Shown: one piece after another, positions 18,456-26,111 of the stretch
Layout of the letters: each line of letters starts with the position of its first letter
Numbering within the stretch: position 1 is the first letter of the stretch
The notes under the pieces: model-generated
Databases searched by the model: none
Seen by the model: the letters and a program-made list of their open reading frames with translations, nothing else
Told to the model about the DNA's origin: nothing
Origin: Halorubrum salsamenti
GTDB taxonomy: Archaea > Halobacteriota > Halobacteria > Halobacteriales > Haloferacaceae
DNA length: 64,000 nucleotides
Reading direction: 5' to 3'
Assembly: GCF_007671685.1 (NCBI RefSeq)
Contig: NZ_VCNL01000003.1
Location: 124,001-188,000 of the forward strand
Position numbers and translations under genes: made by a program

Positions 18456-19178
18456 ATGCCTCGCGAGAACTACCAGGAGAAGCTCGACGAGCTTCGAGCC
18501 GACGTGGTGGCGATGGGCGAGCTGGTGGGCGAGCGGTACGCGTCCGCGATCGAGGCGGCCGCGACCGGCGACGACGAACTCGCCGACGAGGTCATCGAGG
18601 GCGACTACGAGGTGAACGAGACGTACCTCGCCCTGGAGGACGACTGCACGGAGCTGCTCGCGCTCCAACAGCCCGTCGCGGGCGACCTCCGGTTAGTGAC
18701 CGCCTCGTTCAAGGTGATCACCGACCTCGAACGCGTCGCCGATCTGGCGACCAACCTCGCGGGGTACGGCGGGCCCGACGGGGGCGTCCACCCGGCCGTG
18801 GCGTTCCGCGAACTGGGCGAGGACGCCGGCGAGATGGTGGCCGACGCGGTCGCCGCCTACGAGGCGGGCGACGCCGCGGCCTGCCGCGAGATCGCGGCCC
18901 GCGACGACGAGTTCGACGAGCGGTGCCGGCAGGCGAGCGAGGCGGTCGTCCGCGAGCTGTTGGAGGCCGACCGCGCCCGCAACGAGGCGGCCGCAGAGAG
19001 CGGCTCCGATGCCGAGACCGACGCCGACGCCGATGCCGAGGCGCTGGAGGCCTCGCTCGACGAGGTCTCCCGCGCGCTGCTCGCGGTGCGCGACCTCGAA
19101 CGCGTCGCCGACCACGCGGTCAACGTGGCGGCGCGCACCCTGTACATGGTCGAGAACGACGACGAGCTGATCTACTGA
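18456..19178 (+). CDS. phoU: Phosphate-signalling protein PhoU
   Basis: This 240-residue, all-helical protein has the two repeated PhoU three-helix modules. Each carries the metal-binding DLERVAD motif (first near residue 90, second near 213). PhoU modulates Pst uptake and phosphate signalling. Between the modules is an Asp/Ala-rich linker specific to this protein. Its start directly follows the pstB stop, so it belongs to the pst operon. The downstream position, where haloarchaea often carry a low-molecular-weight phosphatase, holds only a gene fragment here. Confidence 0.9.
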   Translation: MPRENYQEKLDELRADVVAMGELVGERYASAIEAAATGDDELADEVIEGDYEVNETYLALEDDCTELLALQQPVAGDLRLVTASFKVITDLERVADLATNLAGYGGPDGGVHPAVAFRELGEDAGEMVADAVAAYEAGDAAACREIAARDDEFDERCRQASEAVVRELLEADRARNEAAAESGSDAETDADADAEALEASLDEVSRALLAVRDLERVADHAVNVAARTLYMVENDDELIY

Positions 19179-19180
19179 TT

Positions 19181-19280
19181 GGGACCCCCCTCGCGTTCGT
19201 CTGCGTCCGCAACGCCGGACGCAGCCAGATGGCGACCGCCTTCGCGGAGCGCGAACGCGACCGGCGCGGACGACGAAGGG
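19181..19280 (+). pseudogene. Fragment of low-molecular-weight phosphatase/ArsC-like gene
   Basis: Directly after phoU the frame reads GTPLAFVCVRNAGRSQMATAF followed by AERERDRRG. This is the N-terminal strand and the CX5R phosphate-binding loop (C-VRNAG-R-S) of the low-molecular-weight tyrosine phosphatase/arsenate reductase family. After about 33 residues similarity ends in a Gly/Arg-rich run, and the remaining ~100 residues expected for the family are missing. There is no start codon at the right place. It is therefore a decayed remnant, probably once co-transcribed with the pst operon. Confidence 0.7.
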
Positions 19281-19402
19281 AAGGCGACCTCACCGCGCCC
19301 CGACCGGTCGGAACCGGCGCACTAAACGTACATCATCAATATCGACGGATAGAGACCCTGAAGGCCAACGTTTAACGGAACAGAGGCCCTACTTGATCGC
19401 AG

Positions 19403-19789
19403 ATGAACAAGACCTTAGAGCGTCGCATTCGACGCCACAACACGAGCTTCGATCGCGAGACCGGCTTGGTCGTTCTGCCGAACGAACGCCTCGCCGCCCG
19501 CTGGTTCCACGGCGTCGTGGACGCCGCGGAACGGAACGACGAACTGAAACCGCTCGCCGAGCTCCGCATCGGGATCGATCCCGACAGCGACCGACCGACC
19601 GTCGTCAACGAGCGCGCGGCCGGCGCGGTCCGAGCCGCGCTCCCACCGAGCGCCGAGGCGCTGCGGACCGGGGAGCCCGCGTCCCTCGAACAGTACGGAT
19701 TCGACGACGACGAGACGACGCTCCGGGCGGACGTCGAGGCGCTGACCAACGTACGGGTCGGAAACGACGCCGAACCGGCGCTCGCGTAA
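19403..19789 (+). CDS. Hypothetical protein, 128 aa
   Basis: This soluble acidic protein starts MNKTLERRIRRHNTSFDRETGLVVLP. It has a basic N-terminal helix, a hydrophobic strand (GLVVLPNERLAARWFHGVVDAA) and a repeated ELRIGID-type segment. Codon use is like the neighbouring real genes. A TATA-like TTTAACGGA lies about 25-35 bases before the ATG at 19403. I do not recognise a family. The gene sits between the phosphatase remnant and a transposon-like element, so it marks the border of ordinary chromosome. Confidence 0.6.
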   Translation: MNKTLERRIRRHNTSFDRETGLVVLPNERLAARWFHGVVDAAERNDELKPLAELRIGIDPDSDRPTVVNERAAGAVRAALPPSAEALRTGEPASLEQYGFDDDETTLRADVEALTNVRVGNDAEPALA

Positions 19790-19871
19790 CGGCGCGCCGC
19801 TCGAGACGATGACGGCCTCGGACGCGAAAGCCTGACCGCTGCTTCTCTTTACCTGAATTGAGGCGCTAAGG

Positions 19872-19914
19872 CCCCTTCCTCAACGAACGAGCGAAGCGAG
19901 TGAGTAGGGAGGGG
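19872..19914 (+). repeat. Left-end hairpin of the IS200/IS605-type element
   Basis: CCCCTTCCT (19872-19880) pairs with AGGGAGGGG (19906-19914) with one wobble position. The enclosed sequence holds a second small stem (ACGAGCG/CGAAGCG-like). Such subterminal hairpins are the single-strand recognition structures of IS200/IS605 left ends. The bases just upstream (TTTACCTGAATTG) should contain the target-adjacent motif. Confidence 0.6.
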
Positions 19915-19982
19915 ATACAGCGCCGCACGGTTCTCAAACACGTTCGACGCTCGGTCCACAGGCCCACGCAATCGAAACAACT

Positions 19983-20132
19983 ATGCGCACAGATACGCAT
20001 AGTGCGTATGTAGTGAGGCGGAAGAACATCACCATCCGCGAAGACCAAGCCGAGTGGGTCGAGGAGAACCACCTCAACCTCTCGTCGTTCGTTCGCGGAC
20101 AACTTGACGAACTCATCGAAGAACGCTCGTGA
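19983..20132 (+). CDS. Small ribbon-helix-helix-like protein of the TnpB element
   Basis: This 49-residue ORF has a conserved part RRKNITIREDQAEWVEEN and HLNLSSFVRGQLDELIEE. That is a beta strand followed by two helices, as in MetJ/Arc (CopG-type) DNA-binding proteins. Its TGA overlaps the GTG of tnpB (GTGA), so the two are translationally coupled. The sequence before the ATG contains the palindrome ACTATGCGCA...TGCGTATGTAGT-like, a possible operator. Such short ORFs are commonly seen ahead of haloarchaeal tnpB genes; a regulatory role is inferred. Confidence 0.7.
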   Translation: MRTDTHSAYVVRRKNITIREDQAEWVEENHLNLSSFVRGQLDELIEERS

Positions 20133-21364
20133 ACTACAACTACAGGTATCGACTCCGACCGTCCGACGCTCTCGAAAAACAGTTAGCGTGGACTGTCGAT
20201 ACCTGTAGACAGGTCTACAACCACTTTCTCCACCGACTCAACCGCACCGACGACACCGCGGCATACTCCGAGCAGAAGCTCCTGCCGAGTCTCAAGAAGT
20301 GGTGGAGCGACCTGAAAGGCGTTCACTCGAAGGTACTACAGAAGGTCGTGCAACGGCTGTACGACAACCTCTCGACACTACGAGGGCACAAAGAGAACGG
20401 CTACCGCGTCGGGACGCTCAAGTGGAAGGCACCGGGCGAGTACCGCAGTTTCACCTACAGTCAATCCGGCTTCAAGCTCAAGAACACGGGCGGTCGGACC
20501 CGACTGTGGCTCTCGAAACTCGGAGAAATCCCGCTCACCTTCCACCGCGACATCCCCGCCGACGCCGACATTAAGACCGTCACGGTCAAGCAAGAACCTA
20601 CCGGGAAGTGGTACGCCATTCTCGGCATCGAGACGCCCGACGACCCGCCGGAGAAGCCGGAGAATCCCGAGAACTGCGTCGGTATCGACGTGGGGATTCT
20701 CAAGTACGCCCACGACACCAACGGAACCGCCGTCGAATCCCTCGAGCTGTCCGACGAACGCGAACGTTTGGAACGCGCACAGCGCGACCTCTCGCGGAAA
20801 CAGCACGGGTCGGACAATTGGGAGAAACAGCGTCGGGTCGTGGCAGAACGCCACGCCGAGTTGAAGAACAAGCGCCGCGACTTCCTTCACAAACTCTCGA
20901 ACTACTACGCTCGGGAGTACGACTTCGTGGCCGTCGAGGACTTGGACGCGAAGGGGTTGGTCGAACTACCGGGCAATTCGCGGAACCGGGCAGGTGCGGC
21001 GTGGGGGACGTTCCTGCGGATGCTCAAATACAAGTGCGAACGCGAAGGAACGCACTTCGTTGCTGTGAATCCGCGCGGAACGACGAAAGAGTGTGCGTCC
21101 TGCGGCGTTTCGACCGAGAAACCGTTGTGGATGCGCAAACACTCCTGCCCGGCGTGTGGGTTCGAGGCGGACAGAGACGCGAACGCGGCGTGGAACATTC
21201 TTTCTCGCGGTATCAGGAAGCGGTTAGGATCGGGACGCTCCGAATCAACGCCTGTGGAGACTGCGCTCCCTGTGTCCTCGGTTGTGGATGCAAAGCGCGT
21301 CGTGGAAACAGGAAGCCCCACCCTCAAGCGCGAGGGCGTCAGCCCGAGCGGTAGGGTGGGGTAG
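20129..21364 (+). CDS. tnpB: TnpB, RNA-guided DNA endonuclease of IS200/IS605 type
   Basis: The protein has 411 residues. The N-terminal helical domain begins NYNYRYRLRPSDALEK. The split RuvC nuclease is intact: Asp187 in GIDVG, Glu270 in VEDLD and Asp350 in RDANAAWN. A zinc ribbon (CASC...CPAC, about 318-342) lies between the last two. TnpB proteins are known to cut DNA using an RNA made from the 3' end of the element, which preserves the element's copies. It starts with GTG inside the stop of the small RHH ORF. The last ~60 residues after the RuvC domain are low in conservation and overlap the predicted guide RNA. Confidence 0.9.
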   Translation: MNYNYRYRLRPSDALEKQLAWTVDTCRQVYNHFLHRLNRTDDTAAYSEQKLLPSLKKWWSDLKGVHSKVLQKVVQRLYDNLSTLRGHKENGYRVGTLKWKAPGEYRSFTYSQSGFKLKNTGGRTRLWLSKLGEIPLTFHRDIPADADIKTVTVKQEPTGKWYAILGIETPDDPPEKPENPENCVGIDVGILKYAHDTNGTAVESLELSDERERLERAQRDLSRKQHGSDNWEKQRRVVAERHAELKNKRRDFLHKLSNYYAREYDFVAVEDLDAKGLVELPGNSRNRAGAAWGTFLRMLKYKCEREGTHFVAVNPRGTTKECASCGVSTEKPLWMRKHSCPACGFEADRDANAAWNILSRGIRKRLGSGRSESTPVETALPVSSVVDAKRVVETGSPTLKREGVSPSGRVG

Positions 21365-21384
21365 TTCACTCCGATCCCGTCCGG
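21250..21384 (+). ncRNA. Candidate omega RNA (reRNA) and guide of TnpB
   Basis: The 3' part of tnpB ends in a strong hairpin, CCCCACCCT (21316-21324) with AGGGTGGGG (21353-21361), with an inner GCGAGGGCG/CAGCCCGAGC-like stem. In known TnpB systems the guide RNA scaffold covers this region, and the 16-20 bases past the right end act as the guide, here beginning about 21365 (TTCACTCCGATCCC). The extent of the RNA is inferred from known elements. Nothing in the sequence fixes its 5' end. Confidence 0.5.
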
Positions 21385-22256
21385 ACGCGAACCTCGATCC
21401 CGTCAGCGTCGGTGACCGCGATCCCGTCGTCCCGCTCGTCGACGGCGAGATCGACCTCGCCCGCCGCCTCGACGCGGTCGAGCCGCTCTCGGACGGCCGC
21501 CAGCGCGGCCGCGTCCGGGACGACCACCTCGAACCACGCGAGGCCGCGTCCCGCGGACGGGGTCGTCCGTCCCTGCCACGTGTTCGCGCCGAGGTGGTGG
21601 TGGTAGCCGCCGGCCGCGACGAACCGGACGTTCGGCCCGGTCATCCCGACCTCGAAGCCGAGCCCGTCGACGTAGACGGCCTCGAACGCCGACAGCGAGG
21701 TGACTTCGAGGTGCATGTGACCCACGTCGGTGCCGGGCGGCGCGTGGTCGGTGGGGCCCGACTCATCCGCCGCCGCGACGACACCCTCGACGTCGAGCGG
21801 TTCGGTCGCCATCTGCACCGTCCCGTCGTCGGCGACGGGCCACTCCTCGCGGGAGCGGTCGCGGTAGATCTCCACGCCGTTACCCTCCGGGTCGTCGAGG
21901 TACAGCGCCTCGCTGACGAGGTGATCGGAGGCGCCGTCGAGCCGCCACCGGTCCCGCACGCGGGCCAGCGCCTCGCCGAGCGCGGCGCGAGAGGGGACGC
22001 GGAACGCGGTGTGAAAGAGGCCGGCGTCGGTCCGGCCCCGCTCCGGGCGGTCGCTGTCGCGCTCCAAGACGAGCAGGGTGGTCCCGTCGACGCCGAGGGC
22101 CGCTCGGTCGTCGTCGCGGTCGATCACCGCGAGGCCGACCACGTCCCGGTAGAACGCGGTCGTCTCGTCGAGGTCGGCGACCCGGAGCGCGGCGCGACCG
22201 ATCCGCGTCTCAGCGGGGAGTCGGTCGTCGGAAGGGTCGGGGGCGTCGATGTCCAT
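21366..22256 (-). CDS. VOC family (glyoxalase/extradiol dioxygenase-like) protein
   Basis: This protein of about 296 residues has two VOC modules. The first starts IGRAALRVADLDETTAFYRDVVGL and ends LYLDDPEGNGVEIYRD. The second starts GHMHLEVTSL and contains the metal-ligand-like YHHHLGANTWQGR. The layout resembles CatE-type catechol 2,3-dioxygenase-like proteins, but the substrate is unknown. ATG 22256 fits the family N-terminus; an in-frame ATG at 22316 fits a TATA-like element (TTCTAA) and cannot be excluded. The stop codon overlaps the right end of the TnpB element by a few bases. It is divergent from the methylmalonyl-CoA mutase genes. Confidence 0.75.
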   Translation of the reverse strand: MDIDAPDPSDDRLPAETRIGRAALRVADLDETTAFYRDVVGLAVIDRDDDRAALGVDGTTLLVLERDSDRPERGRTDAGLFHTAFRVPSRAALGEALARVRDRWRLDGASDHLVSEALYLDDPEGNGVEIYRDRSREEWPVADDGTVQMATEPLDVEGVVAAADESGPTDHAPPGTDVGHMHLEVTSLSAFEAVYVDGLGFEVGMTGPNVRFVAAGGYHHHLGANTWQGRTTPSAGRGLAWFEVVVPDAAALAAVRERLDRVEAAGEVDLAVDERDDGIAVTDADGIEVRVRTGSE

Positions 22257-22386
22257 GCGGGTCAGTACCGTCGCCGGCGCGTTGAACGCGTCGGTCCCGG
22301 AAGGATTCGGATCCATCACTTCCCGCTCACCCGAACCATCCTGAACGTCCGTTAGAATCAAACGGTCACGCGACGGAGAGGCAGAC

Positions 22387-22806
22387 ATGAGCGCCGAACA
22401 GGAGACGCGAGCCGTCCGCTGTCTGGTCGCGAAGGTGGGACTCGACGGCCACGACCGGGGAGCACACGTGATCGCGCGGGCGTTCCGGGACGCCGGGTTC
22501 GAGGTCGTCTACTCCGGGCTCCACCGCGCGCCCGAGGAGATCGTACAGGCGGCGGTCCAAGAGGACGTGGACGTGCTTGGTATCTCCATCCTCTCGGGGG
22601 CGCACAACACGCTCGTCCCGAAGGTGATCGAGGGACTCAAAGAGTACGACGCGTTCGAGGACACCCTCGTGTTGGTCGGCGGGATCATCCCCGACGACGA
22701 CGAGACGGAGCTCAAGGAGCTGGGCGTCGCCGAGGTGTTCGGCCCGGGCACGCCGATGGAGGAGACGATCGAGTTCATCCGGAACAACCTCCCGGAGCGA
22801 GCGTAG
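22387..22806 (+). CDS. Methylmalonyl-CoA mutase B12-binding subunit
   Basis: This 139-residue stand-alone cobalamin-binding domain has the B12 lower-ligand motif DGHDRG (about 20-25), then SILSGAH and LVGGIIPDDD, which cradle the nucleotide tail. With a separate catalytic subunit it interconverts methylmalonyl-CoA and succinyl-CoA (propionate and odd-chain metabolism, or the carbon assimilation cycles of haloarchaea). The catalytic subunit gene is not in the window. The meaB chaperone gene follows with no gap, which supports the assignment. Confidence 0.9.
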   Translation: MSAEQETRAVRCLVAKVGLDGHDRGAHVIARAFRDAGFEVVYSGLHRAPEEIVQAAVQEDVDVLGISILSGAHNTLVPKVIEGLKEYDAFEDTLVLVGGIIPDDDETELKELGVAEVFGPGTPMEETIEFIRNNLPERA

Positions 22807-23901
22807 ATGGGCGGGACGGACGCAACCGCGCTCGGCGACGGCGACGCCGAACTCGTCGAGGACCTCCTCGCCGGGAGCCACCGGGCCCTCGCCCGCGTCA
22901 TCACCCGCATCGAGAACCGGGCGGCCGGCTACCGCGGGATCGTCGCCGCGCTCCACGAGCACACCGGCGACGCCGACGTGATCGGGATCACCGGAGCGCC
23001 CGGCGCCGGGAAGTCGACGCTCGTCGACAAGCTCGCGGCCGCCTACCGCGACCGCGGCGACACCGTCGGCGTGGTCGCGGTCGACCCCTCCTCGCCGTAC
23101 ACCGGCGGCGCGGTGCTCGGCGATCGGATCCGGATGGCGTCGAACGTCGGTGACATGGACGTGTTCTTCCGATCGATGAGCGCGCGCGGACAGCTCGGCG
23201 GGCTGTCGATGGCGACCGCGGACGCCGTGAAGGCGCTCGACGCCTTCGGGAAAGATGTCGTCATCATCGAGACGGTCGGCGCCGGCCAGAACGAGGTCGA
23301 CGTGGTCCGCACCGCGGACACCGTCGCGGTGTTGGTCCAGCCCGGCTCCGGCGACGACGTGCAGACCCTGAAGGCCGGCATCCTGGAGATCGGCGACGTG
23401 TTCGTCGTCAACAAGGCCGACATGGACGGCGCGGAGCGCACCCTCGCCGAGCTAGAGGAGATGGTCCACCGACGCGAGAGCCCGACGAAGGGGCTCGACG
23501 GCGGCCATCACGGGTTCGAGGTCCCGGACCACCCGGACGACGAGGAGAGACAGGACGACGGAGACGGTGGAGACGACGAGACCACGTGGACCCCGGCGGT
23601 CCTCCGAACCGTCGCGAACACCGGCGAGGGCGTCCCGGAGCTGATCGAGACGTTCGACGCGCACGCGATCCACCTCCGCGAGTCGGGCGCGATCGAGTCG
23701 GCGGAGCGCCGGCGCTACGCCGAGGAGATCCGCACGCTGGTTCGCTCGGACGTGGGCGCGCTCGCGACCGCGGAGATCGAGCGCCGAGGCGGGATCGACG
23801 CGCTCGCCGACTCGGTCCGACGGCGGGAGACGGACCCGTACAGCCTCGCCGCGGAGATCGTCGAGCCGATCGCGGAGTGCGTCGACCGCGATGCGACGTG
23901 A
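22807..23901 (+). CDS. meaB: MeaB/ArgK-type GTPase chaperone of methylmalonyl-CoA mutase
   Basis: This 364-residue G3E-family GTPase has Walker A GAPGAGKST (about 65-73), VDPSSPYTGGAVLGDRIRM (the MeaB signature), a switch region ETVGAGQNEVDV and NKAD. It protects and reloads the B12 cofactor of the mutase. An Asp/Gly/Glu-rich insertion near residues 235-260 is a haloarchaeal addition. It starts directly after the stop of the B12-binding subunit, so the two form an operon. Confidence 0.9.
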   Translation: MGGTDATALGDGDAELVEDLLAGSHRALARVITRIENRAAGYRGIVAALHEHTGDADVIGITGAPGAGKSTLVDKLAAAYRDRGDTVGVVAVDPSSPYTGGAVLGDRIRMASNVGDMDVFFRSMSARGQLGGLSMATADAVKALDAFGKDVVIIETVGAGQNEVDVVRTADTVAVLVQPGSGDDVQTLKAGILEIGDVFVVNKADMDGAERTLAELEEMVHRRESPTKGLDGGHHGFEVPDHPDDEERQDDGDGGDDETTWTPAVLRTVANTGEGVPELIETFDAHAIHLRESGAIESAERRRYAEEIRTLVRSDVGALATAEIERRGGIDALADSVRRRETDPYSLAAEIVEPIAECVDRDAT

Positions 23902-23972
23902 CGCGATACCGTGGATCGTGACCGGTTAGCGAGCCCACGAGGTATAAGTCGCCCGCGGACCAACAGGTTTCC

Positions 23973-24923
23973 ATGAAGCTCAGGAACCTCGCCGGGACCG
24001 CCCTCCTCGGCGTCGGCGCGATCGCCGCCCTCAACACCGGGCTCCGGTACGAAGGGGAGTTAGAGTCGCCGCTCGACGGCGACGACGGCACGTTCCGCTG
24101 GCGCGGGATGGACGTGGCGTACACCGAGGCGGGCGACCCCGACGACCCCGACCTCGTGTGCCTCCACGGCGTCAACGCCGCCGGCTCCGCGGGCGAGTGG
24201 CGCGAAGTGTTCGACGATTTGGCCGCGGAGCACCACGTCGTCGCCCCCGACCTGCCGGGATTCGGCCGCTCCGACCGCCCGCCGCTGCGCTACTCCGCGG
24301 CGCTGTACGAGGACTTCGTCCGCGACTTCCTCGCCGAGTTCGATCGGCCCGCAGTCGTCGCCTCGTCGCTGTCGGCGGCGTACGCGGCCGCGGCGGTCGA
24401 CGGCTCGGCGGCGGACGGCGTCGAGACCCGCGGGTTCGTCGGCGTCTGTCCGACGACCGTCGCCGGACCGAGCCCGCCGAAGTCGTGGCTGCGCGAGCTG
24501 ATCCGGGCGCCGCTCGTCGGCGACGCGCTGTTCAACGTGATCGCCTCGAAGCCGTCGATCCGGTACTTCAACGCCGACCACGGCTACGACGACCCGACGA
24601 ACCCGAGCGACGAGTGGACCGACTACGAGTGGCGGACGAGCCACGTCGAGAACGCGCGGTTCGCGCCCGCGTCGTTCGTCTCGGGGTACCTCAACAGCGA
24701 CCTCGATCTCGCGGCGGCGCTCGCGGAGATGGACGCGGCGCCGACGATCGTGTGGGGCCGCGAGGCCGATGTGAGTCCGCTGGCCGACGGGCGCGAGCTC
24801 GCCGACGCGTCCGGCGCTCGCCTCGTCGTCTTCGACCGCGCCAAGCTGCTTCCGCACGTCGAACACCCGGACCGGTTCGTCGAGACCGTCGAGGAGACCC
24901 TCGTCGCGGGCGCGACGGCGTAA
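23973..24923 (+). CDS. Alpha/beta hydrolase
   Basis: This 316-residue protein has a hydrophobic N-terminal segment (residues 1-20), probably a membrane anchor. The alpha/beta fold motifs follow: VCLHGVNAAGSAGEW as oxyanion region, HVVAPDLPGFGRSDRP, a nucleophile elbow ASSLSAAYA (the first Gly of GxSxG replaced by Ser), and a C-terminal LLPHVEHP with the likely catalytic His. The substrate is unknown. TATA-like GTATAAGTC lies about 30 bases before the ATG, implying a nearly leaderless transcript. Confidence 0.8.
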   Translation: MKLRNLAGTALLGVGAIAALNTGLRYEGELESPLDGDDGTFRWRGMDVAYTEAGDPDDPDLVCLHGVNAAGSAGEWREVFDDLAAEHHVVAPDLPGFGRSDRPPLRYSAALYEDFVRDFLAEFDRPAVVASSLSAAYAAAAVDGSAADGVETRGFVGVCPTTVAGPSPPKSWLRELIRAPLVGDALFNVIASKPSIRYFNADHGYDDPTNPSDEWTDYEWRTSHVENARFAPASFVSGYLNSDLDLAAALAEMDAAPTIVWGREADVSPLADGRELADASGARLVVFDRAKLLPHVEHPDRFVETVEETLVAGATA

Positions 24924-24957
24924 GCGGACCTCGGTGGCCGACCTTCGACCACGTCGC

Positions 24958-25476
24958 TCACTCGTCCCGACGGACGTACAGCGTCTTCTCGCAGGCCGCG
25001 TGGACCGTCCCCGCCTCATCGACCAGCGAGACGCGGTACCGACGGTCGGTCGACTCGCCGGGCGCGAGCTCCTCGCGGAGCGTCGCTATCTCCTCGTCCG
25101 TGAGCGAGAACTCCGCGTACAGCGTGTCGCGGCCGGGTTCGAGGAACTCGATCGCGGCCGACTTGTCCCAGACGGTGAACCCGTCGCCGAGGGTCCGGCG
25201 GAGCATCGTCATGTAAACGGGGTCGATAGCGGCGTAGAGGCTCCCGCCGAAGATCGTGCCGACCGCGTTGCGCGTCCGCCAGTTGAACGGGACCCGGATC
25301 CGGACGTACCGCCAGTCCGCGCCGATGTGGTCGACTCGGGCGCCGGTGCCGCGGTAGGCCGGTAAGAGGTTGAACCCGTGGCGCCACAGCCGGGTGCGGA
25401 GGCTCTCCGCCGGCGGGTCCTCTCGGAGGGGGCGCGGGTCGGGATCGCGGTCGACGCCGGTCGGGGACTCGGTCAC
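24958..25476 (-). CDS. DUF4442 hotdog-fold thioesterase-like protein
   Basis: This 172-residue protein has the single-hotdog pattern FNWRTRNAVGTIFGGSLYAAIDPVYMTMLRRTLG followed by VWDKSAAIEFLEPG and AEFSLTDEEIATLRE, typical of the DUF4442/PaaI-like group. Such proteins hydrolyse acyl-CoA thioesters; the substrate is unknown. It starts with GTG at 25476. The open frame continues upstream into repeat copy C, which I reject as coding. It runs opposite to the hydrolase gene, with 34 bases between the stops. Confidence 0.75.
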   Translation of the reverse strand: MTESPTGVDRDPDPRPLREDPPAESLRTRLWRHGFNLLPAYRGTGARVDHIGADWRYVRIRVPFNWRTRNAVGTIFGGSLYAAIDPVYMTMLRRTLGDGFTVWDKSAAIEFLEPGRDTLYAEFSLTDEEIATLREELAPGESTDRRYRVSLVDEAGTVHAACEKTLYVRRDE

Positions 25477-25569
25477 GTCAACAGGAGACGGCGCCCCGGT
25501 CAAACCCGTATCGGAACCGGCGACAACGCGCGGGCGGTTGTCGATGTCGGATGTCCACTCACACCGGCT

Positions 25570-25990
25570 GCGGTGGCGCGCGCCTGTGAGCGCCCTTCGG
25601 GCGCGAACAGCGCGCGCGAGGGAGTCGGTGGTCCGGAGCGACGCGGAGGACCACCGACGAGGTTGGGGAGGCGTGAGGTGCGGTCGGCTGGGACTCGAAG
25701 GGGCAGTCGCGATTTCCGTGAGCGAAGCGAGCGGCAAGACGGGAGACGGAGTCTCCCGGAAGGACGAAGCACGACGACGTTAGCACCGCAGCGAGGGAGC
25801 GCCAGCGACCGAGCGAGGAGCGCAACGAGTCGCGCGAGGAGCGCAACGAGTCGCGCGAGGAGCGAGGACGACCGAAGGGAGCCCTCGACTGGCGAGCGGC
25901 CGGTAGGCCGCGATCCCCTCGCGACTGGGGCTTTGGAGGTCTTTGCCGCGGAGTTGCTGGCAACGGTTTATAAGCGATCGATTGGGGCTT
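25570..25990 (+). repeat. Dispersed intergenic repeat, copy C
   Basis: The head GCGGTGGCGCGCGCC at 25570 is followed by the GAGCGCCC-TTCG-GGGCGCG hairpin, GAGGGAGTCGGTGGTCCGGA with its complement, GTTGGGGAGGCGTGAGGTGCGG and GGGACTCGAAGGGGCAG. Local additions are three near-identical GAGGAGCGCAACGAGTCGCGC units (about 25823-25866). The tail is CTGGGGCTTTGGAGG at 25924-25938, then TTTATAAGCGATCG and a second TTGGGGCTTCG. It fills most of the 635-base gap between two divergent genes, upstream of both start codons. Confidence 0.8.
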
Positions 25991-26111
25991 CGACGGCGTT
26001 CGGGGTCGATACGAACGGACTCAGTCACAGAGACGCGTTCTCGTCATCACAGAGACGCGTTCCCGTCACGGCCCGAAACGGGTATCCGCGCGCGACCGCA
26101 ATCCGACACCG

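Larger units (their letters stand above)
19858..21366 (+). mobile_element. IS200/IS605-type element with TnpB, no TnpA
   Basis: The element has the layout of IS1341-type haloarchaeal elements. A left-end hairpin lies at 19872-19914, followed by a short ribbon-helix-helix ORF, tnpB, and a right-end hairpin at 21316-21361. There are no terminal inverted repeats or target duplication, as expected for this family. No HUH transposase is present, so any movement would need a TnpA supplied elsewhere. The right end meets the last codons of the minus-strand VOC gene. The boundaries are estimates from the hairpins and could be off by about 10 bases. Confidence 0.75.
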
